Assembly (NCBI GenBank): GCA_000381625.1
Contig: KB906767.1
Location: 6,058,462-6,122,461, forward strand
Length of the DNA: 64,000 nt
Reading direction: 5' to 3'
Origin: Bryobacterales bacterium KBS 96
Lineage (GTDB): Bacteria; Acidobacteriota; Terriglobia; Bryobacterales; Bryobacteraceae
In this document: one piece after another, positions 34,905 through 43,427 of the stretch
Layout of the letters: the number at the start of each line of letters is the position of its first letter
Numbering within the stretch: the stretch's first letter is position 1
Notes under the pieces: model-generated
The model's input: the letters and a program-made list of their open reading frames with translations, nothing else
Database searches by the model: none
What the model was told of the DNA's origin: nothing
Program-made: the position numbers and the translations under genes

Positions 34905-35192
34905 ATGTATCCGTTCCTCTATGCCCTGGCGGGTCTGATCGTCGGGATCATTGCCGATTTTGCTTACGAGATGCATGCGAGGTTGGGCGTCGCCTTCCCC
35001 TACACCATGCCGCCGGTTGAACACAGTAGCGTGATTGTTCGCGCGCTGATCGGGATGGTGTTCGGCTTCGGCTTCGCCATGCTCGGCAAAGCTCTCGGGT
35101 GGTACAAGCACGACGATGAGATCTGCGGCGTCGCTGTCTCGGCGATTCTCGCGCTGGTCCCGATCTACATGTACAACCAGTGGCTCATCTGA
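34905..35192 (+). CDS. Small integral membrane protein, unknown function
   Basis: 95 residues with three hydrophobic segments: FLYALAGLIVGIIADFAYEM, VRALIGMVFGFGFAMLGKALG and AVSAILALVPIYMYNQWLI. ATG at 34905 gives the compact membrane protein; an ATG seven codons upstream is also possible. No strong ribosome-binding site is seen. I do not recognise the family. It is convergent with the next gene, which ends 3 bp away. Confidence 0.7.
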   Translation: MYPFLYALAGLIVGIIADFAYEMHARLGVAFPYTMPPVEHSSVIVRALIGMVFGFGFAMLGKALGWYKHDDEICGVAVSAILALVPIYMYNQWLI

Positions 35193-35195
35193 CGC

Positions 35196-35561
35196 CTATT
35201 CAAAAAATCCGGCTTCGCGCAGATCGTTGAGCAGTTCTCCGCTCGCATTGCGCGGATAGCCGAAGTCCCAGAACGGATTACCGTCCACGCTTTCCCAAAC
35301 ACGGCGATCGCTTTGGGTTAGCATCTGCTTTAGGCGCTCGTCCGCTTCCGCGATGCCGGCCTCGTTTTCCAACCCGAGCGTTGTAATCACTCCCCGTAGG
35401 TCCAGATCGTTCCGGTAGTCGTCGAAGCCGTAGCGGTATCCTCTCTCCACTTCCGACACAAATTTCTGCCAGCGTTTCACGAGCCCGGCCTTGCCGCCGC
35501 GCACGATGTGCGGTGGATAGCCGTTGTCTTCCAGATAGCCGGTAATTTCGTCGTCCGTCAT
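35196..35561 (-). CDS. Hypothetical soluble protein
   Basis: 121 residues, acidic and helix-rich, no signal peptide or membrane segment. It starts MTDDEITGYLEDNGYPPHIVRGGKAGLVKRW. The start codon overlaps the stop of the upstream gene in an ATGA, which fixes it and indicates translational coupling. I do not recognise the family. Its conserved-looking Trp/Tyr-rich stretch (GYRYGFDDYRNDLDLR) may be a protein interaction surface. Confidence 0.75.
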   Translation of the reverse strand: MTDDEITGYLEDNGYPPHIVRGGKAGLVKRWQKFVSEVERGYRYGFDDYRNDLDLRGVITTLGLENEAGIAEADERLKQMLTQSDRRVWESVDGNPFWDFGYPRNASGELLNDLREAGFFE

Positions 35562-36136
35562 GGTTTCCCGGCGGGTTCTCCGGCCGCCTGCTCGCCTTTG
35601 CCTTCCGCGGACAATAGTTGGCGATAGCTCTGGAGCGCATTTCTGAGCGCGGCGCTGGCGGCTTTCCGTCGCGCTGCATCCGCTGTATGACGGACGGCCG
35701 CATCCAGATCGCGCACCGCCGCCTGGTAGTTCCGTTCCGCGTCTTCCAGCCTGGCTAAGCCTTCGTAGCACCGGGCAAGCTGATAACGGACGGTACCGCG
35801 CAGCGTGTCGGTGGCCGGCAGACTTGTTTGGGCCAGCCTGGAAGCCGGGTCCGCGAAACGAAGTGCGTCCTCGGGCAAGCCCAGGTCCAGGTAGACTTGC
35901 GCTGTCAGACTATTGGCGTCTATTCTTTCCCGCTCCGCCGACGCGGGCAGCCGATCGGCTAGATTCACGGCTTCGCGGCAGGATTGTTCGGCTTCGCGCG
36001 TTCGGGATTCGCTCACCAGGAAACGGCAGCGCTCTACCGCTTCACGATACTGATCGAAGCGGCCGCTGGCGGATTCACCCGCAAAAACCGGGCACGCGAG
36101 GATCGCCATGCATCCGAACCGGCCGATGCGTCCCAT
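35558..36136 (-). CDS. Exported TPR-like helical repeat protein
   Basis: About 192 residues from the preferred ATG at 36136, which opens a signal peptide (RIGRFGCMAILACPVFAGE); the frame runs 30 codons further upstream without such sense. The rest is helical with tetratricopeptide-like pairs: VERCRFLVSESRTREAEQSCREAV, AQVYLDLGLPEDALRFADPA, YQLARCYEGLARLEDAERNYQAAV. A charged, Gly-rich tail follows. Its stop overlaps the next gene's start. It is probably a periplasmic scaffold; the partner may be the coupled downstream protein (inference). Confidence 0.72.
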   Translation of the reverse strand: MGRIGRFGCMAILACPVFAGESASGRFDQYREAVERCRFLVSESRTREAEQSCREAVNLADRLPASAERERIDANSLTAQVYLDLGLPEDALRFADPASRLAQTSLPATDTLRGTVRYQLARCYEGLARLEDAERNYQAAVRDLDAAVRHTADAARRKAASAALRNALQSYRQLLSAEGKGEQAAGEPAGKP

Positions 36137-36300
36137 TCTGCTTCGATGATAGCGAGCGTGATATTCTCGATCCGGCTCCTCCCCCGCCGATAAGACGAAC
36201 AGGACGCATCCGCCACGGCGATCCATGAAACATTTTTACGCTGCTGTGTTTGATCGGTGCTATAACCGAAGGGTGCCTGGTTTGGTCCGCCATTGCGGGC

Positions 36301-37086
36301 ATGAGGGTAGCCGCCATCGTTAAAGTTTGCGTATTAGCGAGCAGCAGTTCGGGGAACTCGGCATTTATCGCCACGAGCAGAACTCGTGTGCTTATCGATG
36401 CGGGCCTGAGCCGGCGCGAGATTACGAAGAGACTGGCGGCAATTGGCGAAAACGTCGAGCAACTCGATGCAATCCTGATCACGCACGAGCATAGCGATCA
36501 CATCTGCGGCCTGGTTTCGCTCGCAAAAAAATTCAACATCCCGATTTATCTCACGCATCAGACCGCGCCGAGCATCGATTGGGGAGACGTCACGCCGCGG
36601 CTGGAATGCTTCCAGGCGGGCTGCCGGTTTCCCGTAGGCGATTTTGAGGTCGCCAGCTTCACCATCCCGCACGACGCCATTGATCCCGTCGGATACGCAA
36701 TTGCGGCGGAAGGCATCCGCGTGGGCATTGTTACGGATCTTGGCTATGTGACGGATTCCATCAAGATGCACTTGCGCGGCATGAACCTGCTGCTGCTGGA
36801 ATCGAATCACGATCTCGGCATGTTGAAGGACGGGCCGTATCCGTGGTCGGTGAAGCAGCGAGTGATGAGCCGCCGCGGGCATCTCTCGAATGAGGTGGTC
36901 GCCGACTTCATTCGGGAGGATCTCGACGTTACCGTAACGACACTGATCCTTGGCCATCTCAGCGAGCACAATAATCATCCGGAACTCGCGCGCCAAGCCG
37001 CCATCCGCGCGCTGGACGGCCGGACTTTGTTCACCAGCCTGGTCGTGGCCGAACCCGGCGTGCAGTCGGATGTGTTTACGTACTGA
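36301..37086 (+). CDS. MBL-fold metallohydrolase, YycJ/WalJ-like
   Basis: Metallo-beta-lactamase-fold enzyme of 261 residues. The N-terminal strand VKVCVLASSSSGNSAFI and the metal motif ILITHEHSDHICG (HxHxDH, about residue 62) are typical of the WalJ/YycJ group of exonuclease-like phosphodiesterases. Further ligands fit FTIPHDAIDPVGYAI, IVTDLGYV and the C-terminal LGHLSEHNNHPELAR. ATG at 36301 is chosen because the homologous region begins there. In Firmicutes the relative is linked to DNA repair; a role in nucleic-acid processing is inferred. Confidence 0.9.
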   Translation: MRVAAIVKVCVLASSSSGNSAFIATSRTRVLIDAGLSRREITKRLAAIGENVEQLDAILITHEHSDHICGLVSLAKKFNIPIYLTHQTAPSIDWGDVTPRLECFQAGCRFPVGDFEVASFTIPHDAIDPVGYAIAAEGIRVGIVTDLGYVTDSIKMHLRGMNLLLLESNHDLGMLKDGPYPWSVKQRVMSRRGHLSNEVVADFIREDLDVTVTTLILGHLSEHNNHPELARQAAIRALDGRTLFTSLVVAEPGVQSDVFTY

Positions 37087-37201
37087 CGCCCGGTGGCAGA
37101 GCGGTCAAGGTTGAGCAGCCTGGACCCGCGGAGTAGTGTGGCTGAAAAACACTTGCGTCTTCTTCGGTTACAGTGGAAACAGAGGCCGTTTTCATGTGGA
37201 T

Positions 37202-37442
37202 ATGATTCCCGTCAAGCCTGAGCGTAAAGCGCAGTTGGAAGACTACGTCCAGCGGCACGGACAAAGATACCGCTGCGGCGCTTGACGACGTCTTATCCGC
37301 ATATTTGGAATGGGAGCGCCAAGGCTTTCAGGAAGCAGTGGAAGGAATTCGAGAGGGCTATGAGGACATGAAAGCGGGACGCACGCAACCCGCCGGTGAA
37401 GCCTTCGAAGATTTACGCGAGAAGCATGGCCTTCCGCGTTGA
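37202..37442 (+). pseudogene. ParD-like antitoxin, frameshifted
   Basis: An antitoxin frame split by an apparent extra A at 37263-37265. The first part reads MIPVKPERKAQLEDYVQRHGQ and stops at GGCGCTTGA. One frame over, the protein resumes as DTAAALDDVLSAYLEWERQGF...IREGYEDMKAGRTQPAGEAFEDLREKHGLPR and ends at 37442. Removing one base gives 79 residues, the usual ParD size with an N-terminal ribbon-helix-helix part. The toxin start lies within its last codons, as expected for a coupled pair. A GTG two codons upstream is an alternative start. Confidence 0.82.
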
Positions 37443-37749
37443 GATAACCGCAAGGGCAAAAGGCAATGTAGATGTCATCCTGCGATGGCTGCTCTCTCGG
37501 CAAGCCGGCGATGCCGCCCGGCGCTGGTTTCAGGGGTTAACAGATGTGGTAGCGTCGCTTTCGAATTTTCCCAGCCGCTGCTCGCTGGCTCCTGAAAGTG
37601 CTGTCGTTCCTTTCAAAGTGAGGCAGTTGACCTATGGCCGCAAGCCGCGCGTCTATCGAGTGCCGTCCACGATTGAAAACGATGCGGTAATTGTTCACCA
37701 CACTCGGCATGGCCGGCAGAAATCGCTGCCCGTCATTGATCGATCATAA
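37426..37749 (+). CDS. ParE/RelE-family toxin
   Basis: 107 residues with the RelE/ParE fold pattern: AFRVEITARAKGNVDVILRWLLSRQ, helical GDAARRWFQGLTDVVASLSNFPSRC, then strands VRQLTYGRKPRVYRVPSTIE and AVIVHHTRHGRQ. The C-terminal HHTRHG segment resembles the conserved basic end of this family. The ATG at 37426 overlaps the antitoxin end by 17 bp. The toxin frame is intact while the antitoxin frame is broken; if both are as read, the cell either tolerates the toxin, has another antitoxin, or the antitoxin break is a sequence error. Confidence 0.87.
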   Translation: MAFRVEITARAKGNVDVILRWLLSRQAGDAARRWFQGLTDVVASLSNFPSRCSLAPESAVVPFKVRQLTYGRKPRVYRVPSTIENDAVIVHHTRHGRQKSLPVIDRS

Positions 37750-37792
37750 TAGAAAGCCATTCTGGAAGCCGATGCGCATTCTTCATCAGCGC

Positions 37793-38221
37793 CTAGCCTC
37801 CAGGCCTCACTTTCGGCGCTCGCTCCAGAGTCTTGACGAAGATATGCCGCTCGCTGAGATAGAAGTTCAGGAGGGCACAGGCGCAGATGGCGACAAGATT
37901 CGCTATGAGGTACGGCCACTTGAAAAGGCCTGCGAATACCCACATCAGGAGCAAATTCCCCAGTAGCGAAACCATTCCGTTCGCGAGGTTGAAGCGGACG
38001 AGCCGCCATAAACGTTGTCCCAAACTCTCCGCTAGGCCGACGCCTCTCCAGGTAAAGACTTCATGCCAGATGAAGTTATGCAGAAGGGCCGTTTCGACAG
38101 CCATCGCCGTGGCCCAAAGGTATTGCAACTTCAGTCCGCGCGTGAGCGCTTCTAGAACGGCAAGCTGGACTATGGCTCCCAAAACACCGACCAGGTTGAA
38201 CTTGAGCCAGTGGCGGAACAC
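37793..38221 (-). CDS. GtrA-family membrane protein
   Basis: 142 residues with four hydrophobic helices, beginning FRHWLKFNLVGVLGAIVQLAVLEAL, then LWATAMAVETALLHNFIWHEVFTWR, VRFNLANGMVSLLGNLLLMWVFAGL and YLIANLVAICACALLNFYLSERHIFV. The NFxW...FTWR motif is diagnostic for GtrA, thought to flip or help transfer polyprenyl-linked sugars. It follows the phosphotransferase gene by 2 bp, so the two are coupled and may serve the same lipid or glycan pathway. Confidence 0.92.
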   Translation of the reverse strand: MFRHWLKFNLVGVLGAIVQLAVLEALTRGLKLQYLWATAMAVETALLHNFIWHEVFTWRGVGLAESLGQRLWRLVRFNLANGMVSLLGNLLLMWVFAGLFKWPYLIANLVAICACALLNFYLSERHIFVKTLERAPKVRPGG

Positions 38222-38223
38222 GT

Positions 38224-38901
38224 TTATGGGAGCCTTTCCTCAACGAATAGTTGCCGCGTGTGCCGTATGGCAAGCACGATAAACATTCCTCCCATAACGG
38301 CGATGGCGCATACGCCGCCCACATCCAACGACAGATAATCCGCTCCAAAGATATGAGCCCGAGGCCAACGCATCAGAGCCAGAATGCCGGCAGCCAGCAT
38401 GATACGCAGTTCCGTGGGCGAGAAGTATCCAACGGAAATGTTGAATCGCCCCAGGGTGTAAGCCGCCAGGTAAGCTTCCACGGAGAGCATCAGGAAGGCG
38501 ATTACGACGCCCATCGCCATCGCGGGAGTCATCAGTCCGCTGAGCGCCATTCCGGTTGCGATGAACGCGGTGGACAGGCAATCGCAGATGTGATCGACGT
38601 AAAAGCCGTAGCGTGGGCGCTGCTGGTTGCGATGCCGGGCAAGCGTTCCGTCCAGGGAATCGCCAAACCAGTTTAGGGCGAGCGCGAAGGGTACACCAAG
38701 AAGCCAAAGGATGTCGAATCGTGCTCCCCAGAAGCAGAGGCCCGCTCCGAACATGGAGAGAATCGCAAGAAGTGTCAGATGGTCGGAATTCACCCAGGAA
38801 GGAAAACGGCGAACCAGCCATTGCAAGGCAGGACGTTCGAGGGGAGCGAGGAGACTTTCCTGTTTCCGTTTGGCATGCGTGAAGGTCCCGGTTTGCTTCA
38901 T
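38224..38901 (-). CDS. CDP-alcohol phosphatidyltransferase family protein
   Basis: Membrane enzyme of 225 residues that transfers a phosphoalcohol from a CDP-linked donor. The signature D-x2-DG-x2-AR-x8-G-x3-D-x3-D is intact in FGDSLDGTLARHRNQQRP followed by RYGFYVDHICD. About six hydrophobic segments surround it. ATG at 38901 is chosen; the frame extends 56 codons further into sequence upstream. The acceptor alcohol is unknown. It is divergent from purB and coupled to the GtrA gene. Confidence 0.92.
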   Translation of the reverse strand: MKQTGTFTHAKRKQESLLAPLERPALQWLVRRFPSWVNSDHLTLLAILSMFGAGLCFWGARFDILWLLGVPFALALNWFGDSLDGTLARHRNQQRPRYGFYVDHICDCLSTAFIATGMALSGLMTPAMAMGVVIAFLMLSVEAYLAAYTLGRFNISVGYFSPTELRIMLAAGILALMRWPRAHIFGADYLSLDVGGVCAIAVMGGMFIVLAIRHTRQLFVEERLP

Positions 38902-38973
38902 CTGGCTGATTCTACGACGCCGGACATCGGGACGGCTTCGGCAGCCGCCCATGCCACAATCAAAGTTCACGCA

Positions 38974-40287
38974 ATGATTGCCCGCTACACGCGTCCGGAA
39001 ATGGGCGCCATCTGGACCGACCAAAAGAAATATGAGTGCTGGCTTGAAGTTGAGCTTGCGGCTTCGCAAAGCCTTGCCGAACTCGGCGAAGTGCCTGAAG
39101 ATGCCGCGGCGGCGCTACGATCCAACGCGGGATTCGACCTCCGCCGCATCCAGGAAATAGAACGTGAAGTACGGCACGATGTGATCGCCTTCACGACGGC
39201 GGTTGCGGAAACGATGAAGGCTAAGGGCGCAGGCGACGCCTCCCGCTGGCTGCATTACGGGCTGACGTCGAACGATGTCGTGGATACTGCGCAGGCCCTT
39301 CAAATTAAAGCGGCTTCGGCCTTGATCGCCAAAGGGTTGGATGAACTTTCGGTGGCGCTGAAAGGGTCGGCCTTGCGTTACAAACACGCATTTCAGATCG
39401 GGCGGACGCACGGGATTCACGCCGAACCCATTACGTTTGGCCTGAAACTGGCCATCTGGTGGGACGAACTTCAGCGTCATCGAGCGCGTTTCGCCGCGGG
39501 AGCGGAAGAACTTCGCGTGGGTAAAATCTCGGGCGCCGTCGGCACGTTTGCGCATATCGGACCCGAAGCGGAGGAGAAGATCTGTGCACGGCTTGGCCTG
39601 AAGGCGGCGCTGATTTCATCGCAGGTCCTCTCGCGCGACCTACATGCCCATTACATCGCCACTTTGGCCGGTATTGCCGCTTCGCTCGAAAAAATCGCCC
39701 TCGAAATCCGCCATCTGCAGCGAACCGAAGTCCGCGAGGCGGAAGAGCCGTTTGCCGCGGGACAAAAGGGGAGCTCGGCCATGCCTCATAAGCGCAACCC
39801 GGTGACCTGCGAGCAGATCTGCGGACTTGCGCGAGTCGTTCGCGGCAACGCGGAACCGGCTTTTGAGAACGTCGCTCTCTGGCATGAACGCGACATTTCT
39901 CATTCGTCTGTCGAGCGCATCATTCTCCCGGATTCCACCATCCTGATCGATTACCTGCTCGCGAAGACCACCTGGCTGATCTCCGGACTTCAGGTCAATG
40001 TGGATCGTATGCGCCGCAATATCGATCTGACCCGCGGGCTCATCTTCTCCGGTCAATTGCTGCTTGATCTTGCGGCTGCCGGAATGCTCCGCGAGGATGC
40101 CTATCGGCTGATCCAGGGGCACGCGATGCGTTCCTGGGAAGAGGACGGAGACTTCCGCGCCGCCGTTGCAGTCGATCCGGTTATCCAGGAACACCTCACT
40201 GCGGATGATCTCGACCGCGCTTTTTCACTGGAGCGTCAGCTACGCCACGTCGATGCTGTTTTCGACCGTGTTTTCGGCCCTTCATAA
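38974..40287 (+). CDS. purB: Adenylosuccinate lyase
   Basis: Fumarate-releasing lyase of purine synthesis (SAICAR and adenylosuccinate steps), 437 residues. MIARYTRPEMGAIWTDQKKYECWLEVE is the standard N-terminus and fixes ATG at 38974. HYGLTSNDVVDTA and IGRTHGIHAEPITFGLK hold the catalytic His region; the mobile signature loop is GSSAMPHKRNPVTCEQICG. The C-terminal helical domain is complete. No purine genes adjoin it. The divergent promoter region to the CDP-alcohol gene is only 72 bp. Confidence 0.97.
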   Translation: MIARYTRPEMGAIWTDQKKYECWLEVELAASQSLAELGEVPEDAAAALRSNAGFDLRRIQEIEREVRHDVIAFTTAVAETMKAKGAGDASRWLHYGLTSNDVVDTAQALQIKAASALIAKGLDELSVALKGSALRYKHAFQIGRTHGIHAEPITFGLKLAIWWDELQRHRARFAAGAEELRVGKISGAVGTFAHIGPEAEEKICARLGLKAALISSQVLSRDLHAHYIATLAGIAASLEKIALEIRHLQRTEVREAEEPFAAGQKGSSAMPHKRNPVTCEQICGLARVVRGNAEPAFENVALWHERDISHSSVERIILPDSTILIDYLLAKTTWLISGLQVNVDRMRRNIDLTRGLIFSGQLLLDLAAAGMLREDAYRLIQGHAMRSWEEDGDFRAAVAVDPVIQEHLTADDLDRAFSLERQLRHVDAVFDRVFGPS

Positions 40288-40452
40288 TTCAGAGAGCTAC
40301 CCGTTTTCCGGCTTCATGCTACTCGGGAATGTAAGTTGTATCGCTGATCTCCTTCGGAAGCTTACGAAATTCTCGTGTGACAAGAATTTAACAAATTATC
40401 CTGTACGAAATTGTCTCTTTCCGATTACACTGTAGTCGGACCAAGGAGTCAC

Positions 40453-40881
40453 ATGGCCTCGAGTATTCGGAAAGCGTCGGAGTTGGAGTTCGAACTGGCT
40501 CGTGTTTTGCTGGTGGACGACGACCTGACCTCGCGGTTGACGCTGAAGACGGTTCTTGAAGCCGGCGGGTATGCTGTTGATTCGGCGGCTTCGGCCGCTG
40601 AAGCTGTCGGAAAGTTGGACGCGAGCCAGTACGAATTGGTGCTGAGCGACCTGCAGATGGAATCGCCCGAGGCGGGGCTCAAGGTTCTGGCGCATGCCCG
40701 GCTCATGGATTACAAGCCGGCGACGGCATTGTTTACCAGCTATCACAACAGCCAGCCCGACCTCCGGCGTTCGGTGCTCATCAAACCGGAGGATGTGCCC
40801 GGATTACTCGGTAAGGTTGCCGACCTGATCAGCCAGCGGGCTGCCCGGATTGTTGCGCGCCAGCTCCGCCGCGTGAACTAA
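40453..40881 (+). CDS. Single-domain response regulator
   Basis: 142 residues, one receiver domain after a short N-terminal extension. LLVDDDLTSRLTLKTVLEAGGY supplies the acidic pocket, VLSDLQMES the phosphorylated Asp, and ALFTSYHN the switch Thr/Ser. The conserved Lys fits VLIKPEDVPGLLGKV. No output domain follows; the C-terminus is a basic helix (ISQRAARIVARQLRRVN). ATG at 40453 has AAGGAG 4 nt upstream. No kinase is encoded next to it. The 165-bp gap upstream shows no certain promoter. Confidence 0.88.
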   Translation: MASSIRKASELEFELARVLLVDDDLTSRLTLKTVLEAGGYAVDSAASAAEAVGKLDASQYELVLSDLQMESPEAGLKVLAHARLMDYKPATALFTSYHNSQPDLRRSVLIKPEDVPGLLGKVADLISQRAARIVARQLRRVN

Positions 40882-40927
40882 CGTTCTGGTCTGTTGCTCG
40901 CCGGGCGGGCTCCTCTTCTTTACACTC

Positions 40928-41860
40928 ATGGATGTTCCGGCGCCGAGTCTTTCTCTGTTCCCTTATCGGCTGTTCTTCCAGGCATCTGAAGCTTTAGAAT
41001 TTCCCGACGCCGGCGCGAGCAATCTGATTCGCGGCGCTCTTGGGACTGTTCTGCGAAGAGGGGCCAGCGACAACACGGGGACCACGCCGCTGGCTTATTC
41101 CTGGCTTTTTGCACCGGTGCGGACCGGCGGAGCGAGCGGTTTCGCCGATCCGCCACGCCCATTTGTGTTGCGGGCGGCGACGCTCGATGGGCAACGCATC
41201 GAGCGCGGCGAGTTCTTCCACTTCGATCTGCATTTGTTCGAGCACCGCGAAGAGGCGCTCCCGCAACTTGTGCTGGCTTTTAGCCAGCTTGCGCGGGTCG
41301 GCCTTGGTCCGCGTCGCGCTCGCGTTGAGTTACGGTCCGTTGAATTGCTCGATGAGACTCGCCAGCCGTCGCTGACGGCTTTTGCGAATGGCCGGATCGC
41401 GGCGAACAGTCCACGCCCCCTCGTCTTGTCGCTCTCGGGCAGGATCGCGTCGGCTTCGCGGATACATGTCGCGTTTGCCACGCCGACGGAGCTGAAGGGT
41501 GACGGAGTTCTTGCGAGTGCTCCCGAATTCGGCATTTTATTCGCGCGATTGCGCGATCGCATCGCCGCCTTGTGCAATCTGTACGGCAGTGGCCCGCTTC
41601 AGATCGATTTTCGAGGAATGGGCGCCAGAGCCGCTCAGGTGCGCTTAGTCGATTCCGAACTGGAATGGCACGCCAGGGAACGGCGCAGTTCGCGAACCGG
41701 TCAAACGCACCCACTCGGAGGATTTACCGGAACGGCGGCTTACGAGGGTGACCTTGCGGAATTTTTGCCTTGGCTAAGCGCCGGATACTGGACCGGTGTT
41801 GGACGCCAAACGGTCTGGGGCAAAGGAGTTATCAACCTGGTGCAAGACCGGCAGCCGTAG
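40928..41860 (+). CDS. cas6: Cas6-like CRISPR RNA endoribonuclease (orphan)
   Basis: RAMP-fold protein of 310 residues. The C-terminal domain has the Cas6 hallmarks: QTHPLGGFTGTAAYEGDLAEFLPWLSAGYWTG followed by the glycine-rich loop GVGRQTVWGKGVI. The N-terminal half begins PYRLFFQASEALEFPDAGASNLIRGALGTVL, the first ferredoxin-like strand and helix of this group, and FAPVRTGGASGFADPPRPFVLR is also typical. Cas6 cleaves precursor crRNA within repeats. No other cas gene and no repeat-spacer array was found in the 64 kb, so it is an orphan here and may serve a distant locus or another RNA. No good ribosome-binding site precedes ATG 40928. Confidence 0.85.
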   Translation: MDVPAPSLSLFPYRLFFQASEALEFPDAGASNLIRGALGTVLRRGASDNTGTTPLAYSWLFAPVRTGGASGFADPPRPFVLRAATLDGQRIERGEFFHFDLHLFEHREEALPQLVLAFSQLARVGLGPRRARVELRSVELLDETRQPSLTAFANGRIAANSPRPLVLSLSGRIASASRIHVAFATPTELKGDGVLASAPEFGILFARLRDRIAALCNLYGSGPLQIDFRGMGARAAQVRLVDSELEWHARERRSSRTGQTHPLGGFTGTAAYEGDLAEFLPWLSAGYWTGVGRQTVWGKGVINLVQDRQP

Positions 41861-41899
41861 CTGGAATTTGAGATACAATCGAGCCGGGAGATTTAACTA

Positions 41900-42301
41900 A
41901 TGCCCCTGGCGAAGCTGCTTCTTTGGCCGGTTGCGATACTGTTCGCCGCGCAAATTCAGATTGCTGCTGCTGCCGATCTCACTCCCGGTCTGAAACCCGG
42001 GATTGACCGGTTCGCACAGATGCACAGCGGAATCACCCCGGAAGCGTCAAAAACTCTGGTGGCAAACCTGCCGCTTTCGATGTTAGCGCCTGGTGGGGCG
42101 CAATTAGATTTGCCGGCTCGCGGCTGGTGGGCAGATTCTAACCCAACTGTGTGCGCCATCCCTCTGCGGGAGATGCGGATCGACCATCCGGAGCGGTTCG
42201 CGAGCCGGGCAGCGGAATTTCCGGGAACTCGCGATCCAATGCCGCGGGCCAAAGTGCCGGCCCCGATTTGTGACGCGAAGTTTCTAGCCAGTCTGCGGTA
42301 G
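41900..42301 (+). CDS. Hypothetical exported protein
   Basis: 133 residues beginning with a signal peptide (LAKLLLWPVAILFAAQIQIAAAA). The mature part is Pro-rich with no recognised domain (GGAQLDLPARGWWADSNPTVCAIPLREMRID and a terminal APICDAKFLASLR); two Cys could form a disulfide. GGGAG precedes the ATG by about 9-10 nt. I do not recognise the family; relatives with a short Pro-rich secreted form are common in Acidobacteria. Confidence 0.72.
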   Translation: MPLAKLLLWPVAILFAAQIQIAAAADLTPGLKPGIDRFAQMHSGITPEASKTLVANLPLSMLAPGGAQLDLPARGWWADSNPTVCAIPLREMRIDHPERFASRAAEFPGTRDPMPRAKVPAPICDAKFLASLR

Positions 42302-42334
42302 CGAGGACAAAAGCGTTACGACCGAGGAGCAAGC

Positions 42335-43267
42335 ATGACGAATCACGCATCTGCGCTCGATCTTTGGCCGCCACTGGCTTGGGACGAATGGAAAGAGACG
42401 GCTTCCACTCTTCACATGTGGACGCAGATCGTAGGTAAAACGCGCCTTGCGCTCACGCCGCTCATGAATCACTGGTGGAATGTGCCTCTTTATGTGAGCG
42501 CGCATGGTCTATCCACCTCGGCAATTCCTTACGAAGGCAAGCTGTTCGAAGTCGAATTCGATTTCGTTCAGCACCAGTTGCATGTTCGCGTAAGTTCCGG
42601 AGCGGCCAGGTCGGTCGCGCTCCGTCCTCAGTCCGTCGCGTCATTTTATGACGAATATATGTCGCTGCTTCAATCGCTCGGCATCGAAGTGAAGATCCAC
42701 GCCACTCCCGATGAAGTCAGCGACCCGATTCCATTTCGCCAAGATGATAAGCACGCTTCTTACGACGGCGAGTATGCTCATCGCTTCTGGCTGATCCTTT
42801 CCCGCGCCGATGTGTTGTTCAAACGTTTCCGAGCGCGATTCCTCGGGAAATCGAGTCCGGTGCATTTCTTCTGGGGTAGTTTCGACCTGGCGGTGACCCG
42901 GTTTTCCGGCCGTCCGGCGCCGCCGCGACCAAATGCGGATGCGATCACGCGCGAGGCTTACTCGCACGAGGTGATCAGCGCCGGGTTTTGGCCCGGCAAC
43001 GGTGGATTGGGCACAGCGGCGTTTTACTGCTATGCCGCGCCGGAACCTCCCGGCCTCGATCGCCAGCCCGTCTGGCCGGCGCAGGCGTTCTATAGCAATG
43101 AATTGAAAGAGTTCATCCTCAAGTACGACGATGTACGTGCGGCAGAGTCGCCAGACCACGCCCTAATGGAATTTCTGCAGAGTTCGTATGAGGCCGCGGC
43201 GATCCTGGCCGGTTGGGACCGCATGGCGTTGGAGCGCTCCGTCTGTCTGGAGAGCGCAACATCATGA
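42335..43267 (+). CDS. DUF5996 family protein
   Basis: 310 residues, soluble, no signal peptide. The opening LWPPLAWDEWKETASTLHMWTQIVGKTRLALTPLMNHWWNVPLYV is the distinctive DUF5996 pattern, and the sequence FFWGSFDLAVTRFSGRPAPP and ISAGFWPGNGG are further conserved blocks. Many conserved Trp/His suggest a binding pocket, but the function of the family is unknown. GAGGAGC lies 4-10 nt before the ATG at 42335. The upstream gene ends 33 bp before, so the two may be co-transcribed. Confidence 0.9.
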   Translation: MTNHASALDLWPPLAWDEWKETASTLHMWTQIVGKTRLALTPLMNHWWNVPLYVSAHGLSTSAIPYEGKLFEVEFDFVQHQLHVRVSSGAARSVALRPQSVASFYDEYMSLLQSLGIEVKIHATPDEVSDPIPFRQDDKHASYDGEYAHRFWLILSRADVLFKRFRARFLGKSSPVHFFWGSFDLAVTRFSGRPAPPRPNADAITREAYSHEVISAGFWPGNGGLGTAAFYCYAAPEPPGLDRQPVWPAQAFYSNELKEFILKYDDVRAAESPDHALMEFLQSSYEAAAILAGWDRMALERSVCLESATS

Positions 43268-43386
43268 GAATGAGCCGGCAGCGGGCCACAGTCGGACGAG
43301 GACCGGATCCACGCGCGGGCAGTTGTTATAAGCGGTTGCGCTCGCTCGAACGATGAAAGGATCAATGGCGCTGCGGTCGTCGGAGC

Positions 43387-43427
43387 CCGCTTGCTCGCGC
43401 AAGGCGGCTCTGAGTGAAGGCAGCCTG
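43387..43427. repeat. Composite palindromic repeat, half copy (hairpin A)
   Basis: CGCTTGCTCGCGCAAG hairpin followed by GCGGCTCTGAGTG and AAGGCAGCCTGG, matching the central part of the 18161-18232 copy. It lies in the 320-bp gap between the DUF5996 gene and the convergent LytTR gene (43268-43587), which otherwise holds nothing I can name. Confidence 0.7.

Noticed and set aside
37086-37125. A tRNA-Ser/Leu-like stretch (GGTGGCAGAGCGGTCAAGG)
   Set aside because: It resembles a D-arm region only. No anticodon stem, T-arm or acceptor stem could be paired around it.
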